A DNA stretch of 64,000 nucleotides from Paragonimus westermani. Lineage: Eukaryota; Platyhelminthes; Trematoda; Plagiorchiida; Troglotrematidae. Below are positions 24,961 to 37,900 of the stretch, piece by piece (the stretch's first letter is position 1; each line of letters starts with the position of its first letter). The translations under genes were made by a program, and so were the position numbers. Location: NCBI GenBank assembly GCA_008508345.1, contig QNGE01000111.1, positions 239,289 through 303,288 on the forward strand, in the 5' to 3' direction. Below the pieces are notes generated by a model that had not been told where the DNA came from, searched no databases, and saw only the letters and a list, made by a program, of their open reading frames with translations.

Positions 24961-25479
24961 ATAACAATTTGCGATCGATAAATTTTCGGTCATCACGATA
25001 TTTCTGCTCTCACACAGTCTGATGACTATCCTTTGATTGCTAGTGGATCGTCGCCAATTCTGATGCACACAAGCTGGACAGTCGTTATTAACACAGACGT
25101 TTTATAACCATAATCCCTAAGTAACAGTTTTATGTCTTCATTGGTATGTTGTTAGCGTTGTTGCAGTGCCGTTTTAACCCCCCGGGGAAACGGAGGAACA
25201 GACTACCCAACCAGCTTAAGAGACAGCCGCATAACGTAATTGTCACAACCTTTAAAGTTCTACTAAGACACTTAGCGATGAGTTAAAACCAGTGCCTCTG
25301 GTCCAGCTATATAGTGTCGGGGTAATGTCCATTGCTTGAAAGGTTGCAACAGTCGCTGTAACTCGTCCGAAACTGTCAATTTTTTCCGTTATTTTTCCTG
25401 CTGTGAGCTCTCGTGGTGTGTCAATAGGAAAACGACGACGTATGGAGTAAACTGAACACCACTTGAGACAGATGACATC

Positions 25480-25735
25480 TTCCGATTTCCCACAGATCTT
25501 TCAATCAGCCCGTTCCAACTCAAAGCACTAGACTTGGGTTTCATTTCTCTCAGAGCCCGATAATAGTGCACATGTTTGCCACAACAAAGATCTGAACTCC
25601 GGTCACGCTTTCTCGAGGCAATCGTATCGATCACTACGCCACTCTTCCCACACTAGGCAAAAAACGAACTCTGTCTGTACGTCATGAAAAGTTCGTTTAT
25701 ACTTCTCAGGCTGTTTCATCGTTTTGAGAGGCGTT
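25480..25735 (-). repeat. Hammerhead-bearing SINE-like repeat
   Basis: Minus-strand copy with TCTGAACTCCGGTCACGC (tRNA-like B-box side), the CACTAGGCAAAAAACGAACT block and a hammerhead remnant at 25525-25569. In that remnant stem I is a perfect GCACTA/TAGTGC and GAAAC with the GTC triplet is kept. The CTGATGAG core is degraded to TTATCGGG. Confidence 0.75.
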
Positions 25736-25739
25736 CTCA

Positions 25740-27870
25740 CAGTGAAACTCGCAATGAAAATTACATTATAATAAGTTACAGCTGAGCAACTCACACTATT
25801 TGAGACTCATGTAGTAAATAAGGGGACAGTTAAAATCGCACGGAATTTTTGTTTCTTGTGACAACTCTATATCTTCGTATATCAGTATATTATTTTAACT
25901 ATTACCGTTGATGACTACTGTATACGAAGTCTGTTCATGTATTAGACAGAAAGTAGTTAAAGCATTTTCCCCGGCTTATCTTTCCGCTGATTTCTATCAT
26001 TCTTCGCAAAACTAAATAATCAAGGTGGCTTTCATTATGGTGTTTTCTTTTGTGATTTTAGTAAACATTGGATATTTAAAAATTCTAGAAATAAGTTTAA
26101 GTTGAGTCGTTAATGTTTCCAGTAACATTAGTTGGAGTATAAGTTGTGCCTAAAGCACACAGTTAGATTTTCATGAAAACGAGATTTTTGTAAAAGGCCT
26201 TTTGTGTGGACTTGTGGAACAGTTGAAAAATAATCTTTCATTCAATATGAGAAGAATTCTGAAGAAATAAACGTGAACAAAACTAAGCGTAATAAGAACT
26301 TCATACATGAATGCCATAAAAAGATATTAAACAATATAATATGTCACGGTATAGTAATATAATTTTGAAGGTATTTATTTTCTGCCTATTGGAGCGGAAT
26401 TTAAAACAAGGGATAATTTGAACTTCCGGATTCCCGAAAATTACGCCGAACGGTCACAAGTTAATGTTTAGGTTTTTTTATATTAGAGTGCCGAGAGAAG
26501 TTCTGAGCTATGTACGTTCAGTGGTTACATATACAATACTTTTCATAGAAAATTTCGCAGGACTTGCATACATGAGCAGTGGAATAAACGACGAAAGTTA
26601 TTCCACCTCTAGAAAATCTTCTTAAGTGTCAGCGTTGACGATGAAAACTGTTCGTTTTTAAATTTTCTTATCTAAAGTTCACCAAATTTTACAGTGAGTT
26701 TACATAACTACCGTCACGTTACACAACACACTAAGTGATCCACAATAATCAAGAGGTTTCATCGGATAAGTAGGCCATCAGCCAAGTTTTGGAAAAAAAA
26801 CTGTCTGAATTATTCAAAATGACACCTGCCCGTGAGTACATCGAAATTGAAGAATACAAAATAGCTAACATATTCATTTTGGCGCGAGGTCCGGTTTGCG
26901 ATAAGTACCTAACTGATTAAAAAATTTACTTGTTTTCGTCAGTCTATGACGAAGTTGTGACTCTGTTTTGCTGACACAGTCCAAACGTCACCAATGAGCT
27001 TGCTTGTTAGGGGCAAAATACACACGAATGTGACCAACTAACAATGTATAACAGTCTTTTGTTTAGTCGATTACTAAAATTCATTATCTGTCTCCATGAG
27101 TATGAAAAACCGGGGCTGCCCGTTTTTGTAACAAAACATTGGTGATGTAAAGTGAACGCACAACCAGCTGTTTGGAGAACAATGGCAGGAAACAACCAGA
27201 AGTGTGTGGCGCCGCTTTGAAAAGAGGGTGATTGGGAAGCATCTTCCTGCCTAACAAATTATGTTGCCTTATTGCGAAACGACAGAATTTTGAGGTGCAT
27301 TCAAGTGCTGTCGTGGTGGTTATGGCACGCTCAACTGGGAGTACATCAGTTAAGTGACTGGAGTGTTAGTTGTCACAAGTACACCACGGATCACTTCAAT
27401 ATCTGCCAGCTTTCCTTATAACCCTTCCACGAACGTGGTGACCGTCCGCTCCATGTTTGACAGAACTCACCTCGTTGCAACTCCCTGTTCAATTTTATTT
27501 CCATCCACCAGTTCGGTCTATGAATCCTTGAACTGCCTCTTTTGGGTCACTCCTCTATTCTTCAGACATTTTAAGAATAGCGCCAGTTACTTCTGTGTTA
27601 CAAACTATACCGTACAAGGTGGCCATCGCTATGCCTTTCGGATATGGACTAGTAATTCAACATATCCATGTTTAAAATAGAACCAGCGACAATAAGGTTT
27701 ATTGAGAGCTATTTTCATGGAGGATGGATAAGATTACAGGAGTCTCATTAACTCGGGCCCACAATCTAATCATCCTTTAACAAACAGTAGATTCTTAATC
27801 GTTTCACGCGAAGTTTGTGCGTCTGATTTGTCAAACTACTCTTTCTTGCCAACTGTAGCTGATGGTCATC
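25740..27870. other. AT-rich stretch, no gene recognised
   Basis: 25800-27200 is noticeably AT-richer than the rest of the window. A plus-strand frame at 27354-27680 is open for 108 codons (VTSTPRITSISASFPYNPST at its start) but has no recognised family. Confidence 0.4.
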
Positions 27871-28113
27871 CTCAGGCTTCATAATCCGTTCTGCCGGAGA
27901 ATTGAATTTAAGTTGTCCAAAATTTTCTCTAGATGATAAGCCGGGGGTTTACTGTTCAAACCTCGATGTTTGTGGCCGTACGATGGTAAGTAGCACTGTT
28001 TTCATGATGAACTACGTGTCTGGTACCTTTTCGCATGGTTGCAACAACAAATATCTACTTTTTAGGCGCTTAAGAACACAAACACAAGGCGCCTAATAAC
28101 TCTTCTTGTGTAG

Positions 28114-28954
28114 GTCTACTAGCAGTGGGAAATGTACAAACGTGTTCCATGGTACACAAATGTGCAAGAGTTTACAGCGCACTCCTTGAAGTGAAATGGA
28201 TATTATGGTATCAACTCTACAGTTTCATCCGTTCTTTAGCTGTTCGTTGGAGTACTCAAGCCTCCCGCGCTACTCTACCTGTGGGATCAGTGGTTTATGG
28301 AGAACCTCGATGACAACGTGTGGGTTCGGATGGCGGAAACGTTGCTGCTGTTTATGAAGACCGATCTGGTAGCCACTACAAATGTTGCACATGCCTGTCA
28401 AGTGAGCAAACAGATTCCATCTTATGAAATCAGCTGACGTCTATTGTACACTAACTGACGCATAATAAATACTTCTTGTTTGTGGAAATTTGAGTTTATG
28501 CATCTGACTCAAAATTTTGGCTAAATCTGAATCACACCAACTGATCAGTCTAATGTGGCTGTTCATTGATTATCCTTTTGAATTAATTTACTGAATCAAA
28601 CCCCGCTTGTACCTGCCTCAACTGTACTCCCATAGGTTACATATGTAGAGGTCTTCTGGTACTATTGATTAAATCGTAACTCATTTCAAACAGAGAGAGT
28701 TCTGATCCAATACGTCGTGCAGTCAAACAGCTCTATTTCTAATGTGTATATAGCAAACACCTCTTAATTCGGTTGAAGGAATGTTGTCACTTTTGACTTC
28801 AAACTTTCAAAGACCACTTAAACTTGTATAATTTCAGATCCTTCAATACGGACCGAAACAATTGTTCTCAATAGATGTCATGCGCGGTTGGAATATGCGA
28901 GAGGAGTCCGATGAAACTGAAGTTCAAAATCGACTTTCTGGCAAATTGGGGCAA
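28114..28954 (+). CDS. Three in-phase exons of a TBC-like domain protein (partial gene)
   Basis: Exons 28114-28190, 28240-28401 and 28838-28954 join without breaking frame (carry-over 2 bases, then phase 0, then phase 0). Introns are 49 and 436 nt with GT/AG ends: donors GTGAAA, GTGAGC and GTTCTT, and acceptors GTTCTTTAG and TATAATTTCAG. The joined protein runs through HKCARVYSALLE, then LKPPALLYLWDQWFMENL, WVRMAETLLLFMKTDLVAT and LFSIDVMRGWNMREESD. The WDQxF followed by an alanine/leucine-rich helix resembles the C-terminal half of a TBC (Rab-GAP) fold. That is a fold-level resemblance only, and the arginine finger region is not seen. A preceding exon ending at about 27985 (donor GTAAGT) may feed into 28114. 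The 49-nt intron is typical of flatworms. The product beyond TBC-like is unknown. Confidence 0.55.
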
Positions 28955-31900
28955 GTTCTTGTTGACTTGACTTGCGTCTGTTGATGATCCACCAGCTTTC
29001 TAATATTTCAGTGACTTCGATAGAGATCTCACAACTGTCAGTTCTAATCTCAAAGGGAGTTCTTCATCAAAGCGTGTTGCGTGGTCCACCTCGAGACAAA
29101 CTGACTGAACAAGCTTTGCCGTAAGCCACAAATTTACAGGTGATGCCTAGCTGTAATAAAGGACATGTGGTACCCGATCTCTCAACTGAGAACCAGTAGT
29201 GATAGCTAAACCAAAACGAAGTGCTTTCTGTGAATAGATTACTGTGTCGCACAACAGCAAACCAGATCGGGTTGATATGTTTGAACGTTCAGTATGGCGC
29301 AGTACTTGACGAATAATTAACCAAGGGTTATTTAGTTCATTTTCTGCTCAACAGTCGACCTTCTTGTATATTTTTGTCAGTTTACGAACCAGCAGACAAT
29401 GCTGGCTGGTTGTTCAACGTGTTGACGGATGTATCTAGATTTTTTCCGTTTCGCAGTAAACACTTTGTGACTGAACTTATCGGTACAGTTACCGATTGGC
29501 TCAGAAGTAGGGAGCAAGTAAGATGATGGTACCAACGTAAATGGGTAAAAAAACAATTTGCGTGATCATGCAACTCAGCAAAAATAACTGTTTGATCAAC
29601 ACACTCCTGTTCTTATACTGTTCACGACTGCGTGTGGTGAGCTCTGAGGTATAATCCACTTTTCCCGTTCTCGCTTTATGAGACAAAGACTTGATGACAC
29701 TTGGTACCGAGTACTGATGAGTTGGTGTGCCTAAATATCTCACCGTTTCGAGCGTGTTGATTATATAGTAGTTAATTAGCAAGTCGAAATTTTCGATCAT
29801 CACTATGAACTGTTTAACCTACAAATGGGAAGATGAGACTGACATGCGACTTTCCTGTCCCAAAACGTCATGAATCACATGTTACCTTATAGTGAGTAAT
29901 ATTTCTATTGAACCTTCTGTGCCAGACAGCAAACGCTAGTTTTAACCACCGAATGCTGGCCTAAGGCGTTCATTCAGACGCGACCGCAAACTAGTACAAC
30001 TTGAACGGCTGACTGATTAAACGAACTGGCGACGGGGTTGTTGTAAATCTGTTTGTTTTTTTGCCAAAAACTATTGAATTCAAGGACTGTTGAGATGAGT
30101 TTAATCAAACCTTAATTCAGACTTAATGTAAGTTGCGCTTATTTTTGTTTCTATTAATGACGGACTTTACAGTATTGTAGTTCACAATCCCTTGGCCTGT
30201 TCCTAGACAAGATTTGAAGTATGACCAACCGGAAAAAATGAACGACAAAAGCTTAAAATCTAAACAACTAAAACAAGATGACCCTATTTTGGCAAGAAGA
30301 ATGAGACGATCGGAGCTTGATTACAAAAGTTGACTGTTGACGCAAACCAGGTTCCGATCAGTCGGATTGAAAAGGTATTGTGTAACTAGTTGAGAAAATA
30401 TCATTAAAGTCACTAAGCTTTTTAGAAATATATACTTTATCACAATCAGCCGTGACTGGTCTTTTCAGGGAAGTATTAAAAACAAAACTACCGGTAATTG
30501 TTTTTTTATATAAATGGAATGTTTTAGTAGTGTTTCATTTGAGTTGTTTTGGAATGAATGGCTGTTTCACAGCTAATATCCAGCATCCTCAGGTACCGTT
30601 ACATTTTTGGAAAACGAGGAGAGTGGCGTTATAAATTCGCACGCAGATGCTGATACGTTATGTCTGACGTAATGTTGTAAGTTCTAATATTCCAGAGTGA
30701 TCGGACAGATCGGTGCAACAGTGTGAAATCCAACATCAGTGAAGTGATAGAACCTGCCTTCAGCTTGTTTACTCTCATCAGCTCTATTCGCGTCAGGGAA
30801 CTGTACCAAAGACCAATATCAAACTGATGAGTCGCAGTAAAGTGGTAATCCAGAAGGTTTATCCACCAGATTGCGAGTTTGTGGTAACCAACAGAAAGAT
30901 GCTTGAATTACTCCCGTTACCTGTAGCTTTTTCTCTGGTTTTATGTTGAAACAGTTTTGTACAATTTTTTGATTGTCAGTGATGCAAAATGTCTGGAAAA
31001 CCTTCCTGACCGTCCTCTGAGGGATCGTGATGGATGTTTGCTTGCTTGTATGTTAACCACAAAAGGCTGACTGATTGTGGTTTAACAGAAGAGGGAAAGT
31101 ATCAAACAAGGAAGGGTGCAATATATTTCGTTTGTTATGACTGTCGAGTGATCAGAGCGGCCCTAAGTTAACTGTGATAGGAAGAAATTGGTCACTAATT
31201 ATTCATTTGGATTTGCTTTGAATATGTAACTGTTTGTGGTGGACGGTGAAAAAGCACTGACTGGTTATGTCATTCCGCGATCAGTCTAATTGTCCTGTCC
31301 ATACTTAGTAAATAGGCTCTAGAGAACGCAGTTGCCGGCAAAATAAGCTACTATTCTGGTTGAGTGAATAAGGAAATCATAGCAAGTGGACCGTGTATGT
31401 TCTTCACAGTAATATGTCTCAGTAGTAGAGTGTCTCTAACCTAGATCCATTGTTTCTGACAAAAAGAATAGTTGGAGGGAATTTCAATTGCATGCACAAC
31501 GGCTGCTCATCCCAGTAGGTTGACCGCGGTCGCAAATGTCAGTGATATTTTATTGCGATACGTTCCGAATTCCCATGGATAATTTAACTCTGACATCCTC
31601 CTTTCATAGACAATTGTTCCGGAAGGTGTAAGTTGCTGAAGACAAGAACAAAGTTTTGTCAAAACGTTTCAGGGTTCACACGTAACACTATCTCACTGAG
31701 ATTACGAATAAAAGCATATAACACAGTCACTTAAGCTGACTTCCGCATACATTCTATCCGCTTAATTGGTTTTCTACTCAAATGAATCAAAATCTAAAAA
31801 TATCCCGTGAAAGTTTATATATCTCACTGAAGGAGAGATCATCTAGCGAAATGTTTTTCAAATGTCCACGATGCTGGTGTAAACAGATCTCTGTAAACGA

Positions 31901-34344
31901 CCTCCTGCAGTACAGCGATTTCAAACCTATATGACGAAAACATTTGATACTAAAATAACGATTGTTCAAAGTTGTTACTTATAATTAGGCAGAAATGGTT
32001 TTTCTTGGTGTGATTTGTTTCTTAGACGAGTTGCCTGTAAATGGATCATTCACCGTAGGAAGTCACTCGAGAATGATTTCCTTAGGCCGGATCGTTCTGA
32101 GGGTGGTTTTGTTGACCACTAGATCGGAATGTTATAAATCCTCACCCAACTTATCCTTTCCGTGAACACCTCGGATTGAAACTCATCAGTGGTTCAGCTA
32201 TAATTGAATGGTCGGACCATCATTTCACTCTTTCAAATTGTGCAAAATGCAAATCCATAAAGTGGTCTTCTTGACATCTGAGGATCAGTTCGATTCACTA
32301 CGTAGAAGTTTTGCAGGATACATAACCTGTTAGGGTGAATCTGTCAGTTTGTGCGTGCAATACAACATGTGTTATTGCATATAAATGTGTCTTTTCTGTT
32401 TCAACCTCTCTTCCTTATGATAAACCGACCTACACCGGGTCGGTCTTCGGTCGACCAAGCCAAACAATTGCAAATTAGCATAAGTAGGTGACACTCAACA
32501 CACTGTGACGCCGTCCATTCATTTGGCTCGATATGGTCATGGTTACCAGTATGACTTGACAATCAGATGAAGTAACATCAGTCACTGATAGTTTGTGTGA
32601 ACGTCACATACAGAGTCGGCTGCGAACACGAAGAAATCAGTCGTAGTTATACTATCCACTAACAACAACCCACACGCTTTTTCGCATGCAATTCGAATTC
32701 GATATGGAAGCTGTTTTAGGGTTTAGCACCTAACAAGACACGTTAAAGTGTGTCGGAGTATCCAAAACAGTGTAGAACAGAGCAGAGAAAACTTCGTAAA
32801 CACATGTTACCTTGGAAAGACTGGCCTTCCATCCTTGGGTTGGGGAGTGGGACAAGGTTTTGTGATCAAGATGGACGCAATAGAATGTAGGTCCTGAGTT
32901 CCCAAAGATGTCCAGAAAATTCGTTCGACTCGTTGATATACTACATAGTGTAGTAGAAACGCTTGACTTTGGTCAAATCTGTCAAACACCATAAGAAAGC
33001 GGATGAATATGAATAGCCAGGCACGTGAAATTTTCTAGGTGGGTCAGTGATGTATCCTCCAAAGGTGCCTATAGGGAAAATTTGCTTTAAGTGTCTTCTT
33101 GGTTATAGATCAGAGACGAAAATCAACAATTGCTATAATCAACTGACCTGAATTTAGTTAATCTCCGGGGTGAATGTGCAAACACTCCGACGGTGTACTA
33201 AATGAAATGCGATCAATGTGAATGGCCATGGGCGTTTGGGTGTAAGGCAGGATAGAGTTTGGGGGTAAGTTACAGCGCAATATTGCAACAAGCAAATGCC
33301 CTCTCAGAAATGACTAATTACTTGACCGATGTGTTGCAAAAATGATGAAGTATTTGACGAATTCAGTTCATACGCGTATAAATTTTTTTGTCGTTTTCGT
33401 CTGCTTTCTCCAGGCGAAAACTTCGAAATGCTGTTTGTTCCTTTTCTAATTATCACTATGACAAAGTCAGGATGACCTTTAAAATTACTTCTCACTTTTG
33501 CATCGTTCATCTATATGGTTTAAAGTATGGCTGTTTGATGTTTGCTTACCTTATTCACAAATAAACCGTATATATTAAAAGTTGAAAAGGTATGGTGCAA
33601 AACCAGTGGTGTTTCATTCTCAAATGAGAACAAGGAAACACACGGGTACGCTGGTTGTAAACAGCCAGTTTCGGAATACACGGTTAAGCTGCTTGTGACT
33701 GCAGCAACAGTTTTAGGCAATCGATTCTCCTGGTCCGCAGATCAGAAGATGATCACTGTGGGTTGACATCATTCACGCACTGCTGTCAGTCACAAAATTG
33801 TAGTATCAAGTGAACAACAATAAAATTTAACCAGTTAGTATAAAAACAGACAAACGAAAGCCCAGACTGTAATGGATCTCAATTAAGTCATTTTAAATCG
33901 GGACACCTGTAACGTTGTTTTCACCCGTTCGAAAATGCACATGTTAGATTTCGCACACTTACCGAGTAGTGATTTCAACCGGAATCTTAACACCGTATGT
34001 TCAGAAAGATGATGTGCCCACTTTATATCAAATGCTCGGTTATCGATGATTCTGTCAGTCGGCCACTAGTCGAGGCTCGTATCAGCTGTTGGGAAGTTTG
34101 TGTAGCCAAATACCTGTGCATACGTCCTAACATTCCATTAGCTACGGTTCTTCCAACTCACTTCATGCAGCTGACATTGAAGCTACACCCAGCTTAATAA
34201 GTTCATACACTAGCAGAGTTATGTTTGTTAGATTTTGTCTCTCGACAGATGTGCACATTCTCGATCAACGGCAGATTCTACGTAACGACATCAACGAAAA
34301 GACTGTCGTTGAGGTCTGGAGTTAAAACCGAAGATCCGATTAGA
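28955..34344. other. Probable intronic/intergenic stretch with a possible 18-base microexon
   Basis: An acceptor 57 bases after the exon at 28838-28954 opens at 29012, but its phase-0 frame starts with a stop. At 31610-31627 a strong acceptor (CATCCTCCTTTCATAG) and a GTAAGT donor bracket 18 bases encoding TIVPEG. Frames at 33542-33766 and 33997-34197 are open for 66-74 codons without known similarity. No mobile-element protein motif was found. Confidence 0.35.
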
Positions 34345-34885
34345 TGCCTTCAAATTTCACAACTATGTTAACTCGTTCGCAGCTTTTGCATTCAGACAGA
34401 CTTTCCAGCCAGCCTATTTAAAAAAGAACCAAATCTTTGACTATTCATCAGTAAAGTATCGCCTCTCAGGGTTAATGTGATCAGTGATTTCTACCTGTCT
34501 CGGAAGTCCCACTCGCGGGGTGATCGATTGGAGTTAACAGGACAGTTACTCTGTCTTCTCTCGAGACGATCAGGCAACCTGATCATTGCTTACATGCGAA
34601 AGTGGTTGGGCGTTCAGTGTTGATAATTCGGTCGTGCCTAATGTGTGGTCAGTGGTGCATTAGTCAACACGGTGGCCTCACGATTGAAATGGCCGGAGTT
34701 CAAATCCCGGCCGTGACGAGGATATGAACTACTGACGAGCTCTAATGAGAGCGAAACTCGAGACTAGTGCTTGTTTTCGAAAGAGGCTGGCTGGATAGTC
34801 CATCCGGATGCGAAGTCTCCAATCAAATGTGAGTGATGTTCAGATCGAAAATAAACCAAATCTACGACTACCTATCAGTAATAGG
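34345..34885 (+). repeat. Hammerhead-bearing SINE-like repeat, near full length
   Basis: This is the most complete plus-strand copy. A short inverted fragment of the family lies at 34345-34430. The unit then begins near CTATTCATCAGTAAAGTATC and runs through a GATCAGTGATTTC block, the GCTTACATGCGAAAG block and the tRNA-like segment. That segment has an A-box-like stretch near 34645-34660 and the B-box-like GTTCAAATCCC at 34698-34708, which suggests internal RNA polymerase III promotion. A hammerhead motif follows at 34726-34770. The 3' tail AAAATAAACCAAATC...CGACTAC ends near 34885. It lies in a probable intron, 90 bases before the exon at 34976. Confidence 0.9.
34726..34770 (+). ncRNA. Hammerhead ribozyme motif (cleavage triplet altered)
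   Basis: Core CTGACGA and GAAA are both intact. Stem II GCTC/GAGC is intact with loop TAATGA. Stem III is minimal. Stem I is GAACTA against TAGTGC, with one mismatch. The residue before the cleavage site is changed: the triplet reads GAC instead of GTC, which also breaks the closing pair of stem III. Probably inactive as it stands. Confidence 0.85.
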
Positions 34886-34975
34886 TAAGCTCTGTAATAA
34901 GGAGCAACAACGAAAGTGATCTGTAGGTTTCCTTCCACTGATCATTTCCAGTCGGTTTTACTCTCTTTCTCATAG

Positions 34976-37900
34976 ACTGGAGGATCAACCTGAACAACCA
35001 CAGGAAAAACTCGAACTTGTGCCAGAAAAACTGCCTCAAATTGGAATTCATGGATTTGTCATTCTCTTAGTCACTCCTGCAGAATTGGTGAGTATGATCA
35101 CTTATTCAAAATGACTTTGGAGTACAACTTATATCAGAGTATACTACTATAAATGTTTGTTTGGTCGGTTTATTCATCAGTTTACTGTTTGAAGACCGCA
35201 GGGAAAAATACAAGCCTATGGTTATGGATTTCATTCTGGTTATGAAAATATTCACACCTTCCAGGTGTACTAACGTTAACTAGTGTGTCAACTGCGAGCA
35301 AAGTGTGGAAGGGCCGTTCCACTCATTCCACGGTCGAATGAGTTTCACAACATTGTCTTTTCAGGCAGCAGTTCGTCCAACTATAGCTTCTTATATGATG
35401 CATCACCTGCCGCACATTCTTCACGTGGAACTGTTAATTTCGTAAATACTGTCGTCTTCCTTAATTACTGACAGTGAACTTATGAGGACGGAAACACCGA
35501 ATCTAAGTTGCCATTTGTCAGACGTGATGTGCAGACTTGAAGCATGGTGAACGTAAGGTTGACAATTCCCAATGAACCGCCAATCGTATCCTGACATTTG
35601 GTCTCACTATCTTCTGGATATTTTAAAAAGCCAGCGAGTTGAAAACTTACATGAATGCGAAATCGAACTTCTTATATGATCTTACACTTGCTTGTATACA
35701 GACACCATTTCGGCTGTTCTTCCAGTAACAGTTCGATCGCACCAACAAGGCCAAAGTCTGGATTCTGGCAGACAAGCAACGCCAGATCTCTATGCATTAT
35801 GTTAAATCATTTACTTCTGTGAGTCGGTGTTCCAAAGACTCGGGTGCACAGTATCTTTTCTGTTGTAGAGAATGATGTGGTGCGGCACTGATTGGGGTGA
35901 TATATTACCATGCAACACTGAATAAAAGTTAGGATTTCATACAAGGGATTTGAATATACAACAGCCTGACATTACATAGTATGGTGCAGCCTCGCATAGT
36001 TCATTAGGATACAATATATCTGCTGTGTATTAAAAAACATTAGAGTGCTAAAGCCCACTGAGTTTAACGTAGTGGAAGTTATGGCATTCAATTCTGTTTC
36101 GTTCTCAGTCATCTGCAATGTAATATACAACGAAGTGTCACTGATTGCTGATAAACGTTGACCCACGGTGTTCATCGTTCAGAGGTTTTTTTCTGACCTT
36201 CTCCGTCTTGTTCAGCCCAATAATCAATAGCGTCATAAGAGATGAGCTCAATGAGGGTGCTTTTTTATCGGCACTGGGTCGATCGAGGTGAAGTGTGCAG
36301 ATGGCGTCCTGCTTATCTCCTTTACCGGAGATATGCTGACAATGTTCAGTAGGGTGAATGATCAAACCGGTCTTTTTGGAGCGCACTCCATGACTAAAAT
36401 GAAAACTGATAACTTTAAGACTGGGAATTCTACAATCCCACACTCCCTGATGCAGGCATTCCGTTTGAGGCGGTGGATCTAAATCGGTTGTCCATATCCT
36501 CAGTTTGTGAAGGTGATGATGTGGCGTTGGGAAGAATGACAAAGGTATGTGCTGACCCTGCCAACTTGAGGTAATGCGAATGAACCCCATGAAGTTGTGT
36601 GTATATTTTGGCCACGTCTTTAATCTTTCGCACCATTTTTTCCTCCACTATTTCTTTGCAACCCTTATTTTAAGAAAGTTAATAATCTCTTCTAAATCTC
36701 AAAACCTCCTTCTGACTTATTAGTAGCAACGTTCACGTTTTTGTGTGATCGCAGCTGATCCGAATGTCGGAGAGTACTTCTAGGAAACATATAGTGGAAA
36801 TTCTTTCCATTGCTTCCTATTCAATGCACTTCTCAGCTCATTTTGCCACGTGTGAAATGTGCTGAATTATCTTGTGGTTGGAAAAACCCCTCGTCTGAGA
36901 ACCGGTTCACTTACGGACACCGTTCGCGAGAACTGTAGGAATTGTGGAAACGAACATGGACGCCATTTCACACGGTTAACGTGTCTCCACATCCTTTGTG
37001 AACAGTGTAGTCTCGTGTCCCTCAACCTACATGTACACATTTTCAACTATTGCCGTCGGTTTCTGATATACGTGAAACTAGGAACTAACATACAGTATAC
37101 AGAGTAAATCATTTTTTTGATTCTTCACGTAGCAGTGTTGTTGAATAGTATTCAACACCGCAATAGCACATTTCCTAACATGCAAGAATACAGCTTGAAC
37201 TAGCCCTCAAGTTAGTCGTCTGTTATGAGATAGAAGTAAGCAGATTGTTAGAATGTTCTGTTGTATCCGTACTCGCACAATTTCTACCGTAAAGTAATCT
37301 TTGTTTGATGGGTTCCACCTCTTACAAAATGTCAGTGTTGCCTGAGTTTGTGAATTTATGATAACCTGCCATCTTATTTAGTTGTTAGTACATTAGTGAG
37401 GTTTTAGTTTATTCAGAGTGCCAGACAGATCGACAGCACTCAATGACAACGAAGCCTTCAAAGAAGAACCGTGGGGTGCTTGCTAGTACACTAGCGAATA
37501 TAAATGATCTTTGTAATGCACACTAAACCTGTTAGTCAAAAGTTTTGAAGACATTTTACAGCAGTTTGATCCAAAAGACTGTTCACTTCAATCCTGTTAA
37601 TAGACAAATGAAATTTTTCATCCCGTTCCCGTAATGTGTTGTCATTTCTTAGGATCCTCCAACTGGTAGGTTCAGAGTGACCTGTGAATACGTAGTCCAA
37701 GACAAAATTGCCCAAATTAAATCAACTCAAACCAAATCTCGAGTCCACTTCAGTGGACTTTTCCAACGAAATTTCTACATGGACAGTGGGGAGAACAGAC
37801 AGCAGGCTTGTGTTGAAAATCGGTCATTCGGAACCAGCAAGGAGCAGCGTATACATATTCTTCATTTTCCGCACGAGGAGACAATACAATTTGAGGTGAT

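Noticed and set aside
34645..34717. Apparent tRNA gene
   Set aside because: The A-box and B-box-like stretches belong to the SINE-like repeat. The cloverleaf is not complete and the same segment recurs in every copy.
36138..36590. 150-codon open frame on the minus strand
   Set aside because: It lies exactly opposite the RTE-like reverse transcriptase fragment and has no similarity of its own: a shadow frame.
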